DNA of 60,000 nucleotides from Antedon mediterranea (Eukaryota; Echinodermata; Crinoidea; Comatulida; Antedonidae): positions 4,386,288 through 4,446,287 of the forward strand of contig NC_092676.1 of the NCBI RefSeq assembly GCF_964355755.1, in the 5' to 3' direction. Under the pieces are notes generated by a model. It saw only the letters and a program-made list of their open reading frames with translations. It ran no database searches and was not told the DNA's origin. The position numbers were made by a program, and so were the translations under genes. Shown in pieces: positions 33,171 to 46,615 of this stretch; the first letter of the stretch is position 1; each line of letters opens with the position of its first letter.

Positions 33171-36100
33171 CATTTTCATTGCGTTAGTATCACATACGAT
33201 TGTTACGTCACACTTTATAATATTTGACTGGTTTTGATTGCCGGACATCGCTTCCATTTTGTATGCGTATTATCACATACGATTGTTACGTCATACTTTA
33301 TAAGATTTGACTGGTTTTGATCGCCGGACATCGCTTCCATTTTGTATGCGTATTATCACATACGATTGTTACGTCACACTTTATAAGATTTGAATGGTTT
33401 TGATCGCCGGACATCACTTCCATTCTGTATGCGTATTATCACAAACGATTGCTACGTCACACTTTATAAGATTTGAATGGTTTTGATCGCCGGACATCGC
33501 TTCCATTTTGTATGCTTATTATCACATACGATTGTTACGTCACATTTTATAAGATTTGACTGGTTTTGATCGCCAGACATGACTTCAATTTTGTATGCGT
33601 ATTATCACATACGATTGCTACGTCACACTTTATAAGATTTGACTGGTTTTAATCGCCGGACATCACTTCCATTGTGTATGCGTATTATCACATACGATTG
33701 TTACGTCACACGTTATAAGATTTGACTGGTTTTAATCGCCGGACATCGCTTCCATTTTGTATGCGTATTATCACTTACGATTGTTACGTCACACTTTATA
33801 AGATTTGACTGGTTTTAATCGCCGAACATCGCTTCAATTTTGTATGCGTATTATCACATACGATTGTTACGTCACACTTTATAAGATTTGAATGGTTTTG
33901 ATCGCCGGACATCACTTCAATTTTGTATGCGTATTATCACATACGATTGTTACGTCACACTTTATAAGATTTGACTGGTTTTGATCGCCGGACATCGCTT
34001 CCATTTTGTATGCGTATTATCACATACGATTGTTACGTCACACTTTATAAGATTTGAATGGTTTTGATCGCCGGACATCACTTCCATTCTGTATGCGTAT
34101 TATCACAAACGATTGCTACGTCACACTTTATAAGATTTGAATGGTTTTGATCGCCGGACATCGCTTCCATTTTGTATGCTTATTATCACATACGATTGTT
34201 ACGTCACATTTTATAAGATTTGACTGGTTTTAATCGCCGGACATCGCTTCCATTTTGTATGCGTATTATCACTTACGATTGTTACGTCACACTTTATAAG
34301 ATTTGACTGGTTTTAATCGCCGAATATCGCTTCAATTTTGTATGCGTATTATCACATACGATTGTTACGTTACACTTTATAAGATTTGAATGGTTTTGAT
34401 CGCCGGACATCACTTCAATTTTGTATGCGTATTATCACATACGATGGTTACGTCACACTTTATAAGATTTGACTGGTTTTAATCGCTGGACATCGCTTCA
34501 ATTTTGTATGCGTATTATCACATACGATGGTTACGTCACACTTTATAAGATTTGACTGGTTTTAATCGCTGGACATCACTTCAATTTTGTATGCGTATTA
34601 TCACATACGATGGTTACGTCACACTTTATAAGATTTGACTGGTTTTAATCGCCGGACATCGCTTCAATTTTGTATGCGTATTATCTCATACGATTGTTAC
34701 GTCACACTTTATAAGATTTGACTGGTTTTAATCGCCGGACATCGCGTCCATTTTGTATGCGTATTATCACATACGATTGTTACGTCACACTTTATAAGAT
34801 TTGACTGATTTTAATCGCCGGACATCGCCTCCATTTTGTATGCGTATTATCACATACGATTGTTACGTCACACTTTATAAGATTTGACTAGTTTTGATCG
34901 CCGGACATCACTTCCATTTTGTATGCGTATCATCACATACGATTGTTACGTCACACTTTATAATATTTGACTGGTTTTGATCGCCGGACATCGCTTCCAT
35001 TTTGTATGCGTATTATCACATACGATTGTTACGTCACACAATATAAGATTTGACTGGTTTTAATCGCTGGACATCGCCTCCATTTTGAGTGCGTATTATC
35101 ACATACGATTGCTACGTCACATTTTATAAGATTTGACTGGTCTTGATCGCCGGACATCGCTTCAATTTTGTATGCGTATTATCACATACGATTGCTACGT
35201 CACACTTTATAAGATATGACTGGTTTTAATCGCCGGACATCGCTTCCATTTTGTATGCGTATTATCACACACGATTGTTACGTCACACTTTATAAGATTT
35301 GACTGGTTTTGAACACCGGACATCACTTCCATTCTGTATGCGTATTATCACATACGATTGTTACGTCACACTTTATAAGATTTGACTGGTTTTAATCGCC
35401 GGACATCGCTTCAATTTTGTATGCGTATTATCACATACGATTGTTACGTCACACTTTATAAGATCTGACTGGTTTTAATCGCCGGACATCGCTTCAATTT
35501 TGTATGCGTATTATCACATACGATTGTTACGTCACACTTTATAATATTTGAATGGTTTTGATCGCCGGACATCACTTCAATTTTGTATGCGTATTATCAC
35601 ATACTATTGTTACGTCACACTTTATAAGATTTGACTGGTTTTAATCGCCGGACATCGCTTCAATTTTGTATGCGTATTATCACATACGATTGTTACGTCA
35701 CACTTTATAAGATTTGACTGGTTTTAATCGCCGGACATCGCTTCCATTTTGTATGCGTATTATCACATACGATTGTTACGTCACACTTTATAAGATTTGA
35801 CTGGTTTTGATCGCCGGACATAACTTCAATTTTGTATGCGTATTATCACATACTATTGTTACGTCACACTTTATAAGATTTGACTGGTTTTAATCGCCGG
35901 ACATCGCTTCAATTTTGTATGCGTATTATCACATACGATTGTTACGTCACACTTTATAAGATTTGACTGGTTTTAATCGCCGGACATCGCGTCCATTTTG
36001 TATGCGTATTATCACATACGATTGTTACGTCACACTTTATAAGATTTGACTGATTTTAATCGCCGGACATCGCCTCCATTTTGTATACGTATTATCACAT

Positions 36101-39100
36101 ACGATTGTTACGTCACACTTTATAAGATTTGACTAGTTTTGATCGCCGGACATCACTTCCATTTTGTATGCGTATCATTACATACGATTGTTACGTCACA
36201 CTTTATAATATTTGACTGGTTTTGATCGCCGGACATCGCTTCCATTTTGTATGCGTATTATCACATACGATTGTTACGTCACACAATATAAGATTTGACT
36301 GGTTTTAATCGCTGGACATCGCCTCCATTTTGAGTGCGTATTATCACATACGATTGCTACGTCACATTTTATAAGATTTGACTGGTCTTGATCGCCGGAC
36401 ATCGCTTCAATTTTGTATGCGTATTATCACATACGATTGCTACGTCACACTTTATAAGATATGACTGGTTTTAATCGCCGGACATCGCTTCCATTTTGTA
36501 TGCGTATTATCACACACGATTGTTACGTCACACTTTATAAGATTTGACTGGTTTTGATCGCCGGACATCGCTTCCATTTTGTATGCGTATTATCACATAC
36601 GATTGTTACGTCACACTTTATAAGATTTGACTGGTTTTAATCGCCGGACATCGCTTCAATTTTGTATGCGTATTATCACATACGATTGTTACGTCACACT
36701 TTATAAGATTTGAATGGTTTTGATCGCCGGACATCACTTCAATTTTGTATGCGTATTATTATCACATACGATTGTTACGTCACACTTTATAAGATTTGAC
36801 TGGTTTTAATCGCCGGACATCACTTCAATTTTGGATGCGTATTATCATATACGATTGTTACGTCACACTTTATAATATTTGACTGGTTTTGATCACCGGA
36901 AATCACTTCCATTGTGTATGCGTATTATCACATACGATTGCTACGTCACACTTTATAAGATTTGACTGGTTTTAATCGCCGGACATCACTTCAATGTTGC
37001 ATGCGTATTATCACATACGATTGTTACGTCACACTTTATAAGATTTGACTGGTTTTGATCGCCGGACATCACTTCAATTTTGTATGCGTATTATCACATA
37101 CGATTGTTACGTCACACTTTAAAAGATTTGACTGGTTTTAATCGCCGGACATCGCTTCAATTTTGTATGCGTATTATCACATACGATTGTTACGTCACAC
37201 TTTATAATATTTGACTGGTTTTGATCACCGGACATCACTTCCATTGTGTATGCGTATTATCACATACGATTGCTACGTCACACTTTATAAGATTTGACTG
37301 GTTTTAATCGCCGGACATCACTTCAATGTTGCATGCGTATTATCACATACGATTGTTACGTCACACTTTATAAGATTTGACTGGTTTTGATCGCCGGACA
37401 TCGCTTCCATTTTGTATGCGTATTATCACAAACGATTGCTACGTCACACTTTATAAGATTTGAATGGTTTTGATCGCCGGACATCGCTTCCCTTTTGTAT
37501 GCTTATTATCACATACGATTGTTACGTCACATTTTATAAGATTTGACTGGTTTTGATCGCCGGACATGACTTCAATTTTGTATGCGTATTATCACATACG
37601 ATTGCTACGTCACACTTTATAAGATTTGACTGGTTTTAATCGCCGGACATCACTTCCATTGTGTATGCGTATTATCACATACGATTGTTACGTCACACGT
37701 TATAAGATTTGACTGGTTTTAATCGCCGGACATCGCTTCCATTTTGTATGCGTATTATCACTTACGATTGTTACGTCACACTTTATAAGATTTGACTGGT
37801 TTTAATTGCCGAACATCGCTTCAATTTTGTATGCGTATTATCACATACGATTGTTACGTCACACTTTATAAGATTTGAATGGTTTTGATCGCCGGACATC
37901 ACTTCAATTTTGTATGCGTATTATCACATACGATTGTTACGTCACACTTTATAAGATTTGACTGGTTTTAATCGCCGGACATCGCTTCCATTTTGTATGC
38001 GTATTACCACATACAATTGTTACGTCACACTTTATAAGATTAGGCTGGTTTTAATCGCCAGACGTCACTTCCATTTTGTATGCGTATTATCACATACGAT
38101 TGTTACGTCACACTTTATAAGATTAGGCTGGCTTTAATCGCCGGACATCACTTCCATTTTGTATGCGTATTATCACATACGATTGTTACGTCACACTTTA
38201 TAAGATTAGGCTGGTTTTAATCACCGGACATCGCTTCAATTTTGTATGCGTATTATCACATACGATTGTTACGTCACACTTTATAAGATCTGACTGGTTT
38301 TAATCGCCGGACATCGCTTCAATTTTGTATGCGTATTATCACATACGATTGTTACGTCACACTTTAAAATATTTGAATGGTTTTGATCGCCGGACATCAC
38401 TTCAATTTTGTATGCGTATTATCACATACTATTGTTACGTCACACTTTATAAGATTTGACTGGTTTTAATCGCCGGACATCGCTTCAATTTTGTATGCGT
38501 ATTATCACATACGATTGTTACGTCACACTTTATTAGATTTGACTGGTTTTAATCGCCGGACATCGCTTCCATTTTGTATGCGTATTATCACATACGATTG
38601 TTACGTCACACTTTATAAGATTTGACTGGTTTTGATCGCCGGACATCACTTCAATTTTGTATGCGTATTATCACATACTATTGTTACGTCACACTTTATA
38701 AGATTTGACTGGTTTTAATCGCCGGACATCGCTTCAATTTTGTATGCGTATTATCACATACGATTGTTACGTCACACTTTATAAGATTTGACTGGTTTTA
38801 ATCGCCGGACATCGCGTCCATTTTGTATGCGTATTATCACATACGATTGTTACGTCACACTTTATAAGAATTGACTGATTTTAATCGCCGGACATCGACT
38901 CCATTTTGTATGCGTATTATCACATACGATTGTTACGTCACACTTTATAAGATTTGACTGGTTTTAATCGCCGGATATCACTTCCATTCTGTATGCGTAT
39001 TATCACATACGATTGTTACGTCACACTTTATAAGATTTGACTGGTTTTAATCGCCGGACATCGCTTCAATTTTGTATGCGTATTATCACATACGATTGTT

Positions 39101-42100
39101 ACGTCACACTTTATAAGATCTGACTGGTTTTAATCGCCGGACATCGCTTCAATTTTGTATGCGTATTATCACATACGATTGTTACGTCACACTTTAAAAT
39201 ATTTTAATGGTTTTGATCGCCGGACATCACTTCAATTTTGTATGCGTATTATCACATACTATTGTTACGTCACACTTTATAAGATTTGACTGGTTTTAAT
39301 CGCCGGACATCGCTTCAATTTTGTATGCGTATTATCACATACGATTGTTACGTCACACTTTATTAGATTTGACTGGTTTTAATCGCCGGACATCGCTTCC
39401 ATTTTGTATGCGTATTATCACATACGATTGTTACGTCACACTTTATAAGATTTGACTGGTTTTGATCGCCGGACATCACTTCAATTTTGTATGCGTTTTA
39501 TCACATACTATTGTTACGTCACACTTTATAAGATTTGACTGGTTTTAATCGCCGGACATCGCTTCAATTTTGTATGCGTATTATCACATACGATTGTTAC
39601 GTCACACTTTATAAGATTTGACTGGTTTTAATCGCCGGACATCGCGTCCATTTTGTATGCGTATTATCACATACGATTGTTACGTCACACTTTATAAGAA
39701 TTGACTGATTTTAATCGCCGGACATCGACTCCATTTTGTATGCGTATTATCACATACGATTGTTACGTCACACTTTATAAGATTTGACTAGTTTTGATCG
39801 CCGGACATCACTTCCATTTTGTATGCTTATCATCACATACGATTGTTACGTCACACTTTATAATATTTGACTGGTTTTGATCGCCGGACATCGCTTCCAT
39901 TTTGTATGCGTATTATCACATACGATTGTTACGTCACACATTATAAGATTTGACTGGTTTTAATCGCCGGACATCGCCTCCATTTTGTATGCGTATTATC
40001 ACATACGATTGCTACGTCACATTTTATAAGATTTGACTGGTCTTGATCGCCGGACATCGCTTCAATTTTGTATGCGTATTATCACATACGATTGCTACGT
40101 CACACTTTATAAGATATGACTGGTTTTAATCGCCGGACATCACTTCCATTGTGTATGCGTATTATCACATACGATTGTTACGTCACACTTTATAAGATTT
40201 GACTGGTTTTAATCGCCGGACATCACTTCCATTTTGTGTTCGTATTATCACATACGATTGTTACGTCACACTTTATAAGATTTGAATGGTTTTGATCGCC
40301 GGACATCACTTCCATTCTGTATGCGTATTATCACAAACGATTGCTACGTCACACTTTATAAGATTTGAATGGTTTTGATCGCCGGACATCGCTTCCATTT
40401 TGTATGCGTATTATCACATACGATTGTTACGTCACACTTTATAAGATTTGACTGGTTTTGATCGCCGGACATCACTTCAATTTTGTATGCGTATTATCAC
40501 ATACGATTGCTACGTCCACTTTATAAGATTTGACTGGTTTTAATCGCCGGACATCACTTCCATTGTGTATGCGTATTATCACATACGATTGTTACGTCAC
40601 ACTTTATAAGATTTGACTGGTTTTAATCGCCGGACATCGCTTCCATTTTGTATGCGTATTATCACATACGATTGTTACGTCACACTTTATAAGATTTGAC
40701 TGGTTTTAATCGCCGGACATCGCTTCAATTTTGTATGCGTATTATCACATACGATTGTTACGTCACACTTTATAAGATTTGAAATGGTTTTGATCGCCGG
40801 ACATCACTTCAATTTTGTATGCGTATTATCACATACGATTGTTACGTCACACTTTATAAGATTTGACTGGTTTTAATCGCCGGACATCACTTCAATTTTC
40901 TATGCGTATTATCATATACCATTGTTACGTCACACTTTATAAGATTTGACTGGTTTTGATCACCGGACATCACTTCCATTGTGTATGCGTATTATCACAT
41001 ACGATTGCTACGTCACACTTTATAAGATTTGACTGGTTTTAATCGCCGGACATCACTTCAATGTTGCATGCGTATTATCACATACGATTGTTATGTCACA
41101 CTTTATAAGATTTGACTGGTTTTGATCGCCGGACATAGCTTCAATTTTGTATGCGTATTATCACATACGATTGTTACGTCACACTTTAAAAGATTTGACT
41201 GGTTTTAATCGCCGGACATCGCTTCAATTTTGTATGCGTATTATCACATACGATTGTTACGTCACACTTTATAAGATTTGACTGGTTTTAATCGCCGGAC
41301 ATCACTTCCATTCTGTATGCGTATTATCACATACGATTGTTACGTCACACTTTATAAGATCTGACTGGTTTTAATCGCCGGACATCGCTTCAATTTTGTA
41401 TGCGTATTATCACATACGATTGTTACCTTCACACTTTATAAGATTTGACTGGTTTTGAACACCGGACATCACTTCCATTTTGTATGCGTATTATCACATA
41501 CGATTGTTACGTCACACTTTATAAGATTTGACTGGTTTTGATCACCGGACATCACTTCCATTTTGTATGCGTATTATCACATATGATTGTTACGTCACAC
41601 TTTATAAGTTTTGACTGGTTTTGATCGCCGGACATCACTTCAATTTTGTATGCGTATTATCACATACTATTGTTACGTCACACTTTATAAGATTTGACTG
41701 GTTTTAATCGCCGGACATCGCTTCAATTTTGTATGCGTATTATCACATACGATTGTTACGTCACACTTTATAAGATTTGACTGGTTTTAATCGCCGGACA
41801 TCGCTTCCATTTTGTATGCGTATTATCACATACGATTGTTACGTCACACTTTATAAGATTTGACTGATTTTAATCGCCGGACATCGCCTCCATTTTGTAT
41901 GCGTATTATCACATACAATTGTTACGTCACACTTTATAAGATTTGACTAGTTTTGATCGCCGGACATCACTTCCATTTTGTATGCGTATCATCACATACG
42001 ATTGTTACGTCACACTTTATAATATTCGACTGGTTTTGATCGCCGGACATCGCTTCCATTTTGTATGCGTATTATCACATACGATTGTTACGTCACACAT

Positions 42101-42794
42101 TATAAGATTTGACTGGTTTTAATCGCCGGACATCGCCTCCATTTTGTATGCCTATTATAACATACGATTGCTACGTCTCATTTTATAAGGTTTGACTGGT
42201 CTTGATCGCCGGACATCGCTTCAATTTTGTATGCGTATTATCACATACGATTGCTACGTCACACTTTATAAGATATGACTGGTTTTAATCGCCGGACATC
42301 GCTTCCATTTTGTATGCGTATTATCACACATGATTGTTACGTCACACTTTATAAGATTTGACTGGTTTTGATCGCCGGACATCACTTCAATTTTGTATGC
42401 GTATTATCACATACGATTGTTACGTCACACTTTAAAAGATTTGACTGGTTTTAATCGCCGGACATCGCTTCAATTTTGTATGCGTATTATCACATACGAT
42501 TGTTACGTCACACTTTATAAGATTTGACTGGTTTTAATCGCCGGACATCACTTCCATTCTGTATGCGTATTATCACATACGATTGTTACGTCACACTTTA
42601 TAAGATCTGACTGGTTTTAATCGCCGGACATCGCTTCAATTTTGTATGCGTATTATCACATACGATTGCTACGTCACACTTTATAAGATATGACTGGTTT
42701 TAATCGCCGGACATCGCTTCCATTTTGTATGCGTATTATCACACACGATTGTTACGTCACACTTTATAAGATTTGACTGGTTTTGATCGCCGGA
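33171..42794. repeat. 83-bp satellite, main array, about 116 copies
   Basis: Unit CACTTCCATTTTGTATGCGT + ATTATCACATACGATTGTTA + CGTCACACTTTATAAGATTT + GACTGGTTTTGATCGCCGGA + CAT, period 83 throughout. Units differ at a few fixed positions (CAC/CGC, CCA/CAA, GAT/AAT, GTT/GCT). Blocks of units recur at 15-unit and 10-unit spacing. GTATG and CATAC form a short dyad. The array ends abruptly at CGCCGG|AAAATG. Confidence 0.98.
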
Positions 42795-43784
42795 AAATGT
42801 CTTTTTTTTTCATATTTTCGTTCATTGCCACCATTCACACTTTGTATCCATGTCCCAATTATATTACTCATTAAATGTTAAAATAAAAACGTTAAGAAAT
42901 TTCAAGTTGCTTCTCATCTTATAAAATACTAGGCAGTTTGTCACAGTTGGAAAACAGAACCAGTTATTTTTTTATTTAGTTGCAATCTCAAAATCATAAT
43001 TTGGTTAAGAAATTTATTATCCATTTACACATTTTCATTCATCATTTCATTTTATATCTGTTCATTTTATATCTGTTCATTTTATATCTGTTCATTTTAT
43101 ATCTGTTCATTTTATATCTGTTCATTTTATATCTGTTCATTTTATATCTGTTCATTTTATATCTGTTCATTTTATATCTGTTCATTTTATATCTGTTCAT
43201 TTTATATCTGTTCATTTTATATCTGTTCATTTTATATCTGTTCATTTTATATCTGTTCATTTTATATCTGTTCATTTTATATCTGTTCATTTTATATCTG
43301 TTCATTTTATATCTGTTCATTTTATATCTGTTTATTTTAGTTCATTCAATTTTTACAAAACAGTAGACATAAATGTTAAAAGGTACCAGAAAATAATAAA
43401 TAATAATGAAGATAATGTTATTTAGTGATGAAAGCTTAAAATGTTAAAAATGTTTCTATGGGCAGATATTATCTCATATTAAGATATACCTCATCATTTA
43501 AATATCCTTTATATTGAACAGGTTTTAAATTTAGGAATAAACTGTTTAATAGCAGTAATTAATGATACTATATTAGGTACCCTTACAATGGACGGGCGCC
43601 ATCTTATGATTATTTTAAGGTTCGGGAATCAAAAAGATAGTACAGTAATATAATGTAATGTCCTGAGATACTTGTGTCAGATTTACATCAGCTATTCAAA
43701 TAGACTTAACAAGAGTATAGCTTCACAGTGAGAGATATATCAATATAAAGAACTGATTTTAACTTGTACATTTGTTTCATTTAG
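42795..43784 (+). other. SRCR module flank with a 15-bp repeat
   Basis: Sequence shared with about 49470-50529 upstream of another SRCR exon (TTCATTGCCACCATTCACAC, GGCAGTTTGTCACAGTTGGA, CATTTACACATTTTCATTC, GGACGGGCGCCATCTTATGA). Only this copy carries the 15-bp expansion at 43046-43330. Confidence 0.85.
43046..43330. repeat. 15-bp tandem repeat, 19 exact copies
   Basis: Unit TTCATTTTATATCTG, 285 bp with no variation visible. The paralogous flank at about 50065 has a single similar unit. Frames across it are artefacts. Confidence 0.97.
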
Positions 43785-44090
43785 TAAACATTAGACTTGT
43801 GAATGGCAACAATTTCTATGAGGGGCGAGTTGAAGTTTACGATGGCACAGAATGGGGTACAATATGTGATAATGGCTGGGACATCAACGACGCTCAAGTT
43901 GTATGTCGACAATTAAGACTAGGACCAGCTATCCAAGCTCCAGGGCAAGCTCATTTTGGTCAAGGGACTGGTCCGATTATGCTTGATGATGTTCAATGTT
44001 CAGGAACTGAGACATCTATCACAGACTGTCCTAATAATGGAATGAGGGTACACAATTGTGAACATTCTGAGGATGCTAGTGTTATTTGTG
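43785..44090 (+). CDS. SRCR domain exon 1 (group A)
   Basis: A 306-nt exon, acceptor TTTCATTTAG, donor GTAGGT at 44091, phase 1-1. It encodes one complete scavenger receptor cysteine-rich domain: [46 protein letters not shown], then [17 protein letters not shown] and ASVICG. Six cysteines (TIC, VVC, VQC, TDC, HNC, VIC) mark the group A pattern: the residue before GRVEV is E, not the extra Cys of group B. SRCR domains are extracellular ligand-binding modules. The single-exon, symmetric form allows tandem duplication or skipping. Confidence 0.95.
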
Positions 44091-44415
44091 GTAGGTAAAG
44101 TAGTAACTGTAAAAAGGATTAACACAGAAAACAACAACACTGTAAGGCCAAGACAACTTTTTTAACTAGGAAATGTTTATCCCAGTTGAAAAGGAAAATC
44201 AATTTTGTTTTGTTCATAAGCTAATCTTTTTAATATTTTTGTTTATTTCCACCATTTAAATTTTTATTCACGTCCCAGTTATATTCATTAAATGTTAAAA
44301 TAAAAACGTCAAGAAATTTCAAGTTGCTACTCATTTTATAAAATAATGGGCAGTTTGTCGGAGTTGGAAAACAGAACCAGTTGTAATTTTTATTTGGTTG
44401 CAATCTCAAAATCAT
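44091..44415 (+). other. Intron: copy of the SRCR module flank
   Basis: Repeats the sequence that precedes SRCR exons 1 and 4 (AACTAGGAAATG, CACGTCCCAGTTATATTCAT, GGGCAGTTTGTCGGAGTTGG). It is cut off at ATCATA, where satellite sequence begins. Confidence 0.8.
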
Positions 44416-44467
44416 ATTTGTATGCGTATTATCACATACGATTGTTATGTCGCACTTTATAAGATTT
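44416..44467. repeat. 83-bp satellite fragment left of the Penelope insertion
   Basis: TTTGTATGCGTATTATCACA through CACTTTATAAGATTT, contiguous in unit phase with the array that resumes at 45151. Confidence 0.9.
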
Positions 44468-45150
44468 ATAGATGACAAATTTCGTTTTTGTAAAAGCACA
44501 AGTTAACGGAGTACTTACTCGAACGTTTCGATCTCTATCAGAGATCCTTCTCAACTGACTGCGGAGTGTTAATGCAGCTTGGTCATTCTTGACGTCATCT
44601 GTTGATGACGTTGTACGCCTCCGGTTGTAGGTTGGAGGTTGTGCGGGGCTCGGCCAGGTGATGTGTCTATCAAATCATTGTACAAATGCGAGAGTTCGTG
44701 GGCTCCAGTGTCCCGGTTCATGGTCTTCTCTTTATTTCTCCTTATATGTAATGATTCTCTAATCTGTCTGTCTTTGCGTTTAGGCTCTTTGGTTAAGATG
44801 GTAGCCTCCCAGTTCGGTACATGATTGTGTTTTATGACATGTTCTGTAATGGCAGATTTGTGTATGATCGAAGATGTGGATGTTCTGGAGGCCCTAGTCA
44901 TTACTCCCCCCGTGTTTGTTGTAACATCTTTTTTGTGATCATTAATTCGTGTTTGTAATGCCCTCCCTGTTTCCCCAATGTAAACTTGTGGACAGTTGCG
45001 GCAGGTGACTTCGTAGATTACTCCACATGTATCCATCTTCTCGATTTTATCTTTTGGGTGGACGAGGCTATTCTTGATTTTATTTTGGGGTAGGAAATAG
45101 GTTCCGACATTGTGATAGGAGAGAGTGCGTCGTATTCTTTCTGCCATTCC
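44468..45150 (-). mobile_element. 5'-truncated Penelope-like retroelement
   Basis: Inserted in the satellite: TTTATAAGATTT is present on both sides (44456-44467 and 45151-45162), a 12-bp target duplication. It carries the GIY-YIG endonuclease end of a PLE ORF and a 3' tail with the inverted repeat GATCTCTGATAGAGATC. The reverse transcriptase part is missing. Confidence 0.88.
44569..45147 (-). CDS. GIY-YIG endonuclease domain of a Penelope-like element (partial ORF)
   Basis: 192 codons. Residues about 37-100 carry the GIY-YIG signature in its PLE form: DTCGVIYEVTCRNCPQVYIG, then ETGRALQTRINDHKKD with the catalytic Arg. HKSAITEHVIKHNHVPNW and TKEPKRKDRQIRESLHIRR follow. The CxxC-like pair before VYIGE is typical of PLE endonucleases. 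PLEs encode an N-terminal reverse transcriptase that is absent here because of 5' truncation; the visible ATG lies at the truncation edge and is probably not the true start. The remaining frame is open to its stop, suggesting a recent insertion. Confidence 0.92.
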   Translation of the reverse strand: MAERIRRTLSYHNVGTYFLPQNKIKNSLVHPKDKIEKMDTCGVIYEVTCRNCPQVYIGETGRALQTRINDHKKDVTTNTGGVMTRASRTSTSSIIHKSAITEHVIKHNHVPNWEATILTKEPKRKDRQIRESLHIRRNKEKTMNRDTGAHELSHLYNDLIDTSPGRAPHNLQPTTGGVQRHQQMTSRMTKLH

Positions 45151-46615
45151 TTTATAAGATTTGACTGGTTTTAATCGCCGGACATCACTTCAATTTTGTA
45201 TGCGTATTATCACATAGGATTGTTACGTCACACTTTATAAGATTAGGCTGGTTTTAATCGCCGGACATCGCTTCCATTTTGTATGCGTATTACCACATAC
45301 AATTGTTACGTCACACTTTATAAGATTAGGCTGGTTTTAATCGCCAGACGTCACTTCCATTTTGTATGCGTATTATCACATACGATTGTTACGTCACACT
45401 TTATAAGATTAGGCTGATTTTAATCGCCAGACGTCACTTCCATTTTGTATGCGTATTATCACATACGATTGTTACGTCACACTTTATAAGATTAGGCTGG
45501 TTTTAATCGACGGACATCGCTTCCATTTTGTATGCGTATTATCACATACGATTGTTACGTCGCACTTTATAAGATTTGACTGGTTTTGATCGCCGGACAT
45601 CACTTCCATTTTGTATGCGTATTATCACATACGATTGTTACGTCACACTTTATAAGATTTGACTGGTTTTAATCGCCGGACATCGCTTCCATTTTCGTTG
45701 CTTATTATTACTAACCCTTGATACGTCACACTTTGTAATATTTGGCTGGTTTTGATCGCCGGACATCGCTTCCATTTTGTATGCGTATTATCACATACGA
45801 TTGTCTTTATAAGATTTGGCTGGTTCTGATCGCCGGACATCACTTCCATTTCCGTTGCATAGTATCACATACGATTGTTACGTAGCACTTTATAAGATTA
45901 GGTAGGTTTTAATCGCCGGACATCGCTTCCATTTTCGTTGCATAGTATACATACGATTGTTACGTCACACTTTATAAGATTTGGCAGGTTTTGATAGGCG
46001 GACATCGCCTCCATTTTCGTTGCATAGTATCACATACGATTGTTACGTATAGCACTTTATAAGATTAGGTAGGTTTTGATCGCCAGTCATCGCTTCCATT
46101 TCCGTTGCATAGTATCACATACGATTGTTACGTCACACTTTATAAGATTAGGTAGGTTTTGATCGCCGGACATCACTTCCATTTTCGTTGCATAGTATAC
46201 ACACGATTGTTATGTCGCACTTTATAAGATTTGACTGGTTTTAATCGCCGGATATCACTTCCATTTTGTATACGTATTATCACATACGATTGTTACGTCA
46301 CATTTTATAAGATTCGGTAGGTTTTGATCGGCGAACATCACTTCCATTTTCGTTGCATAGTATCACATATGATTTTTACGTCACACTTTATAAGATTTGG
46401 CTGGTTTTGATCGTCGGACATCGCTTCCATTTTGTATGCGTATTATCACATACGACTGTTACGTCACACTTTATAAGATTTGACTGGTTTTGATCGCCGG
46501 ACATCCCTTACATTCTGTATGCATATGATCACATACGATTGTTACGTAACACTAAGATTCGGCAGGTTTTGATCTCTGCGCATCACTTTCATTTTCGTTG
46601 CATAGTATCACATAC
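45151..46615. repeat. 83-bp satellite, second array, about 17 copies with a divergent subfamily
   Basis: The left part matches the main array. From about 45690 the units switch to a variant with CCATTTTCGTTGCATAGTAT in place of CCATTTTGTATGCGTATTAT and GATTAGGTAGGTTTT in place of GATTTGACTGGTTTT. Deletions shorten some units (for example near 45805). Confidence 0.95.

Noticed and set aside
33171-42794. CRISPR-like array
   Set aside because: The regularly spaced 83-bp units are contiguous, with no unique spacers, and the DNA is eukaryotic with introns. It is a satellite.
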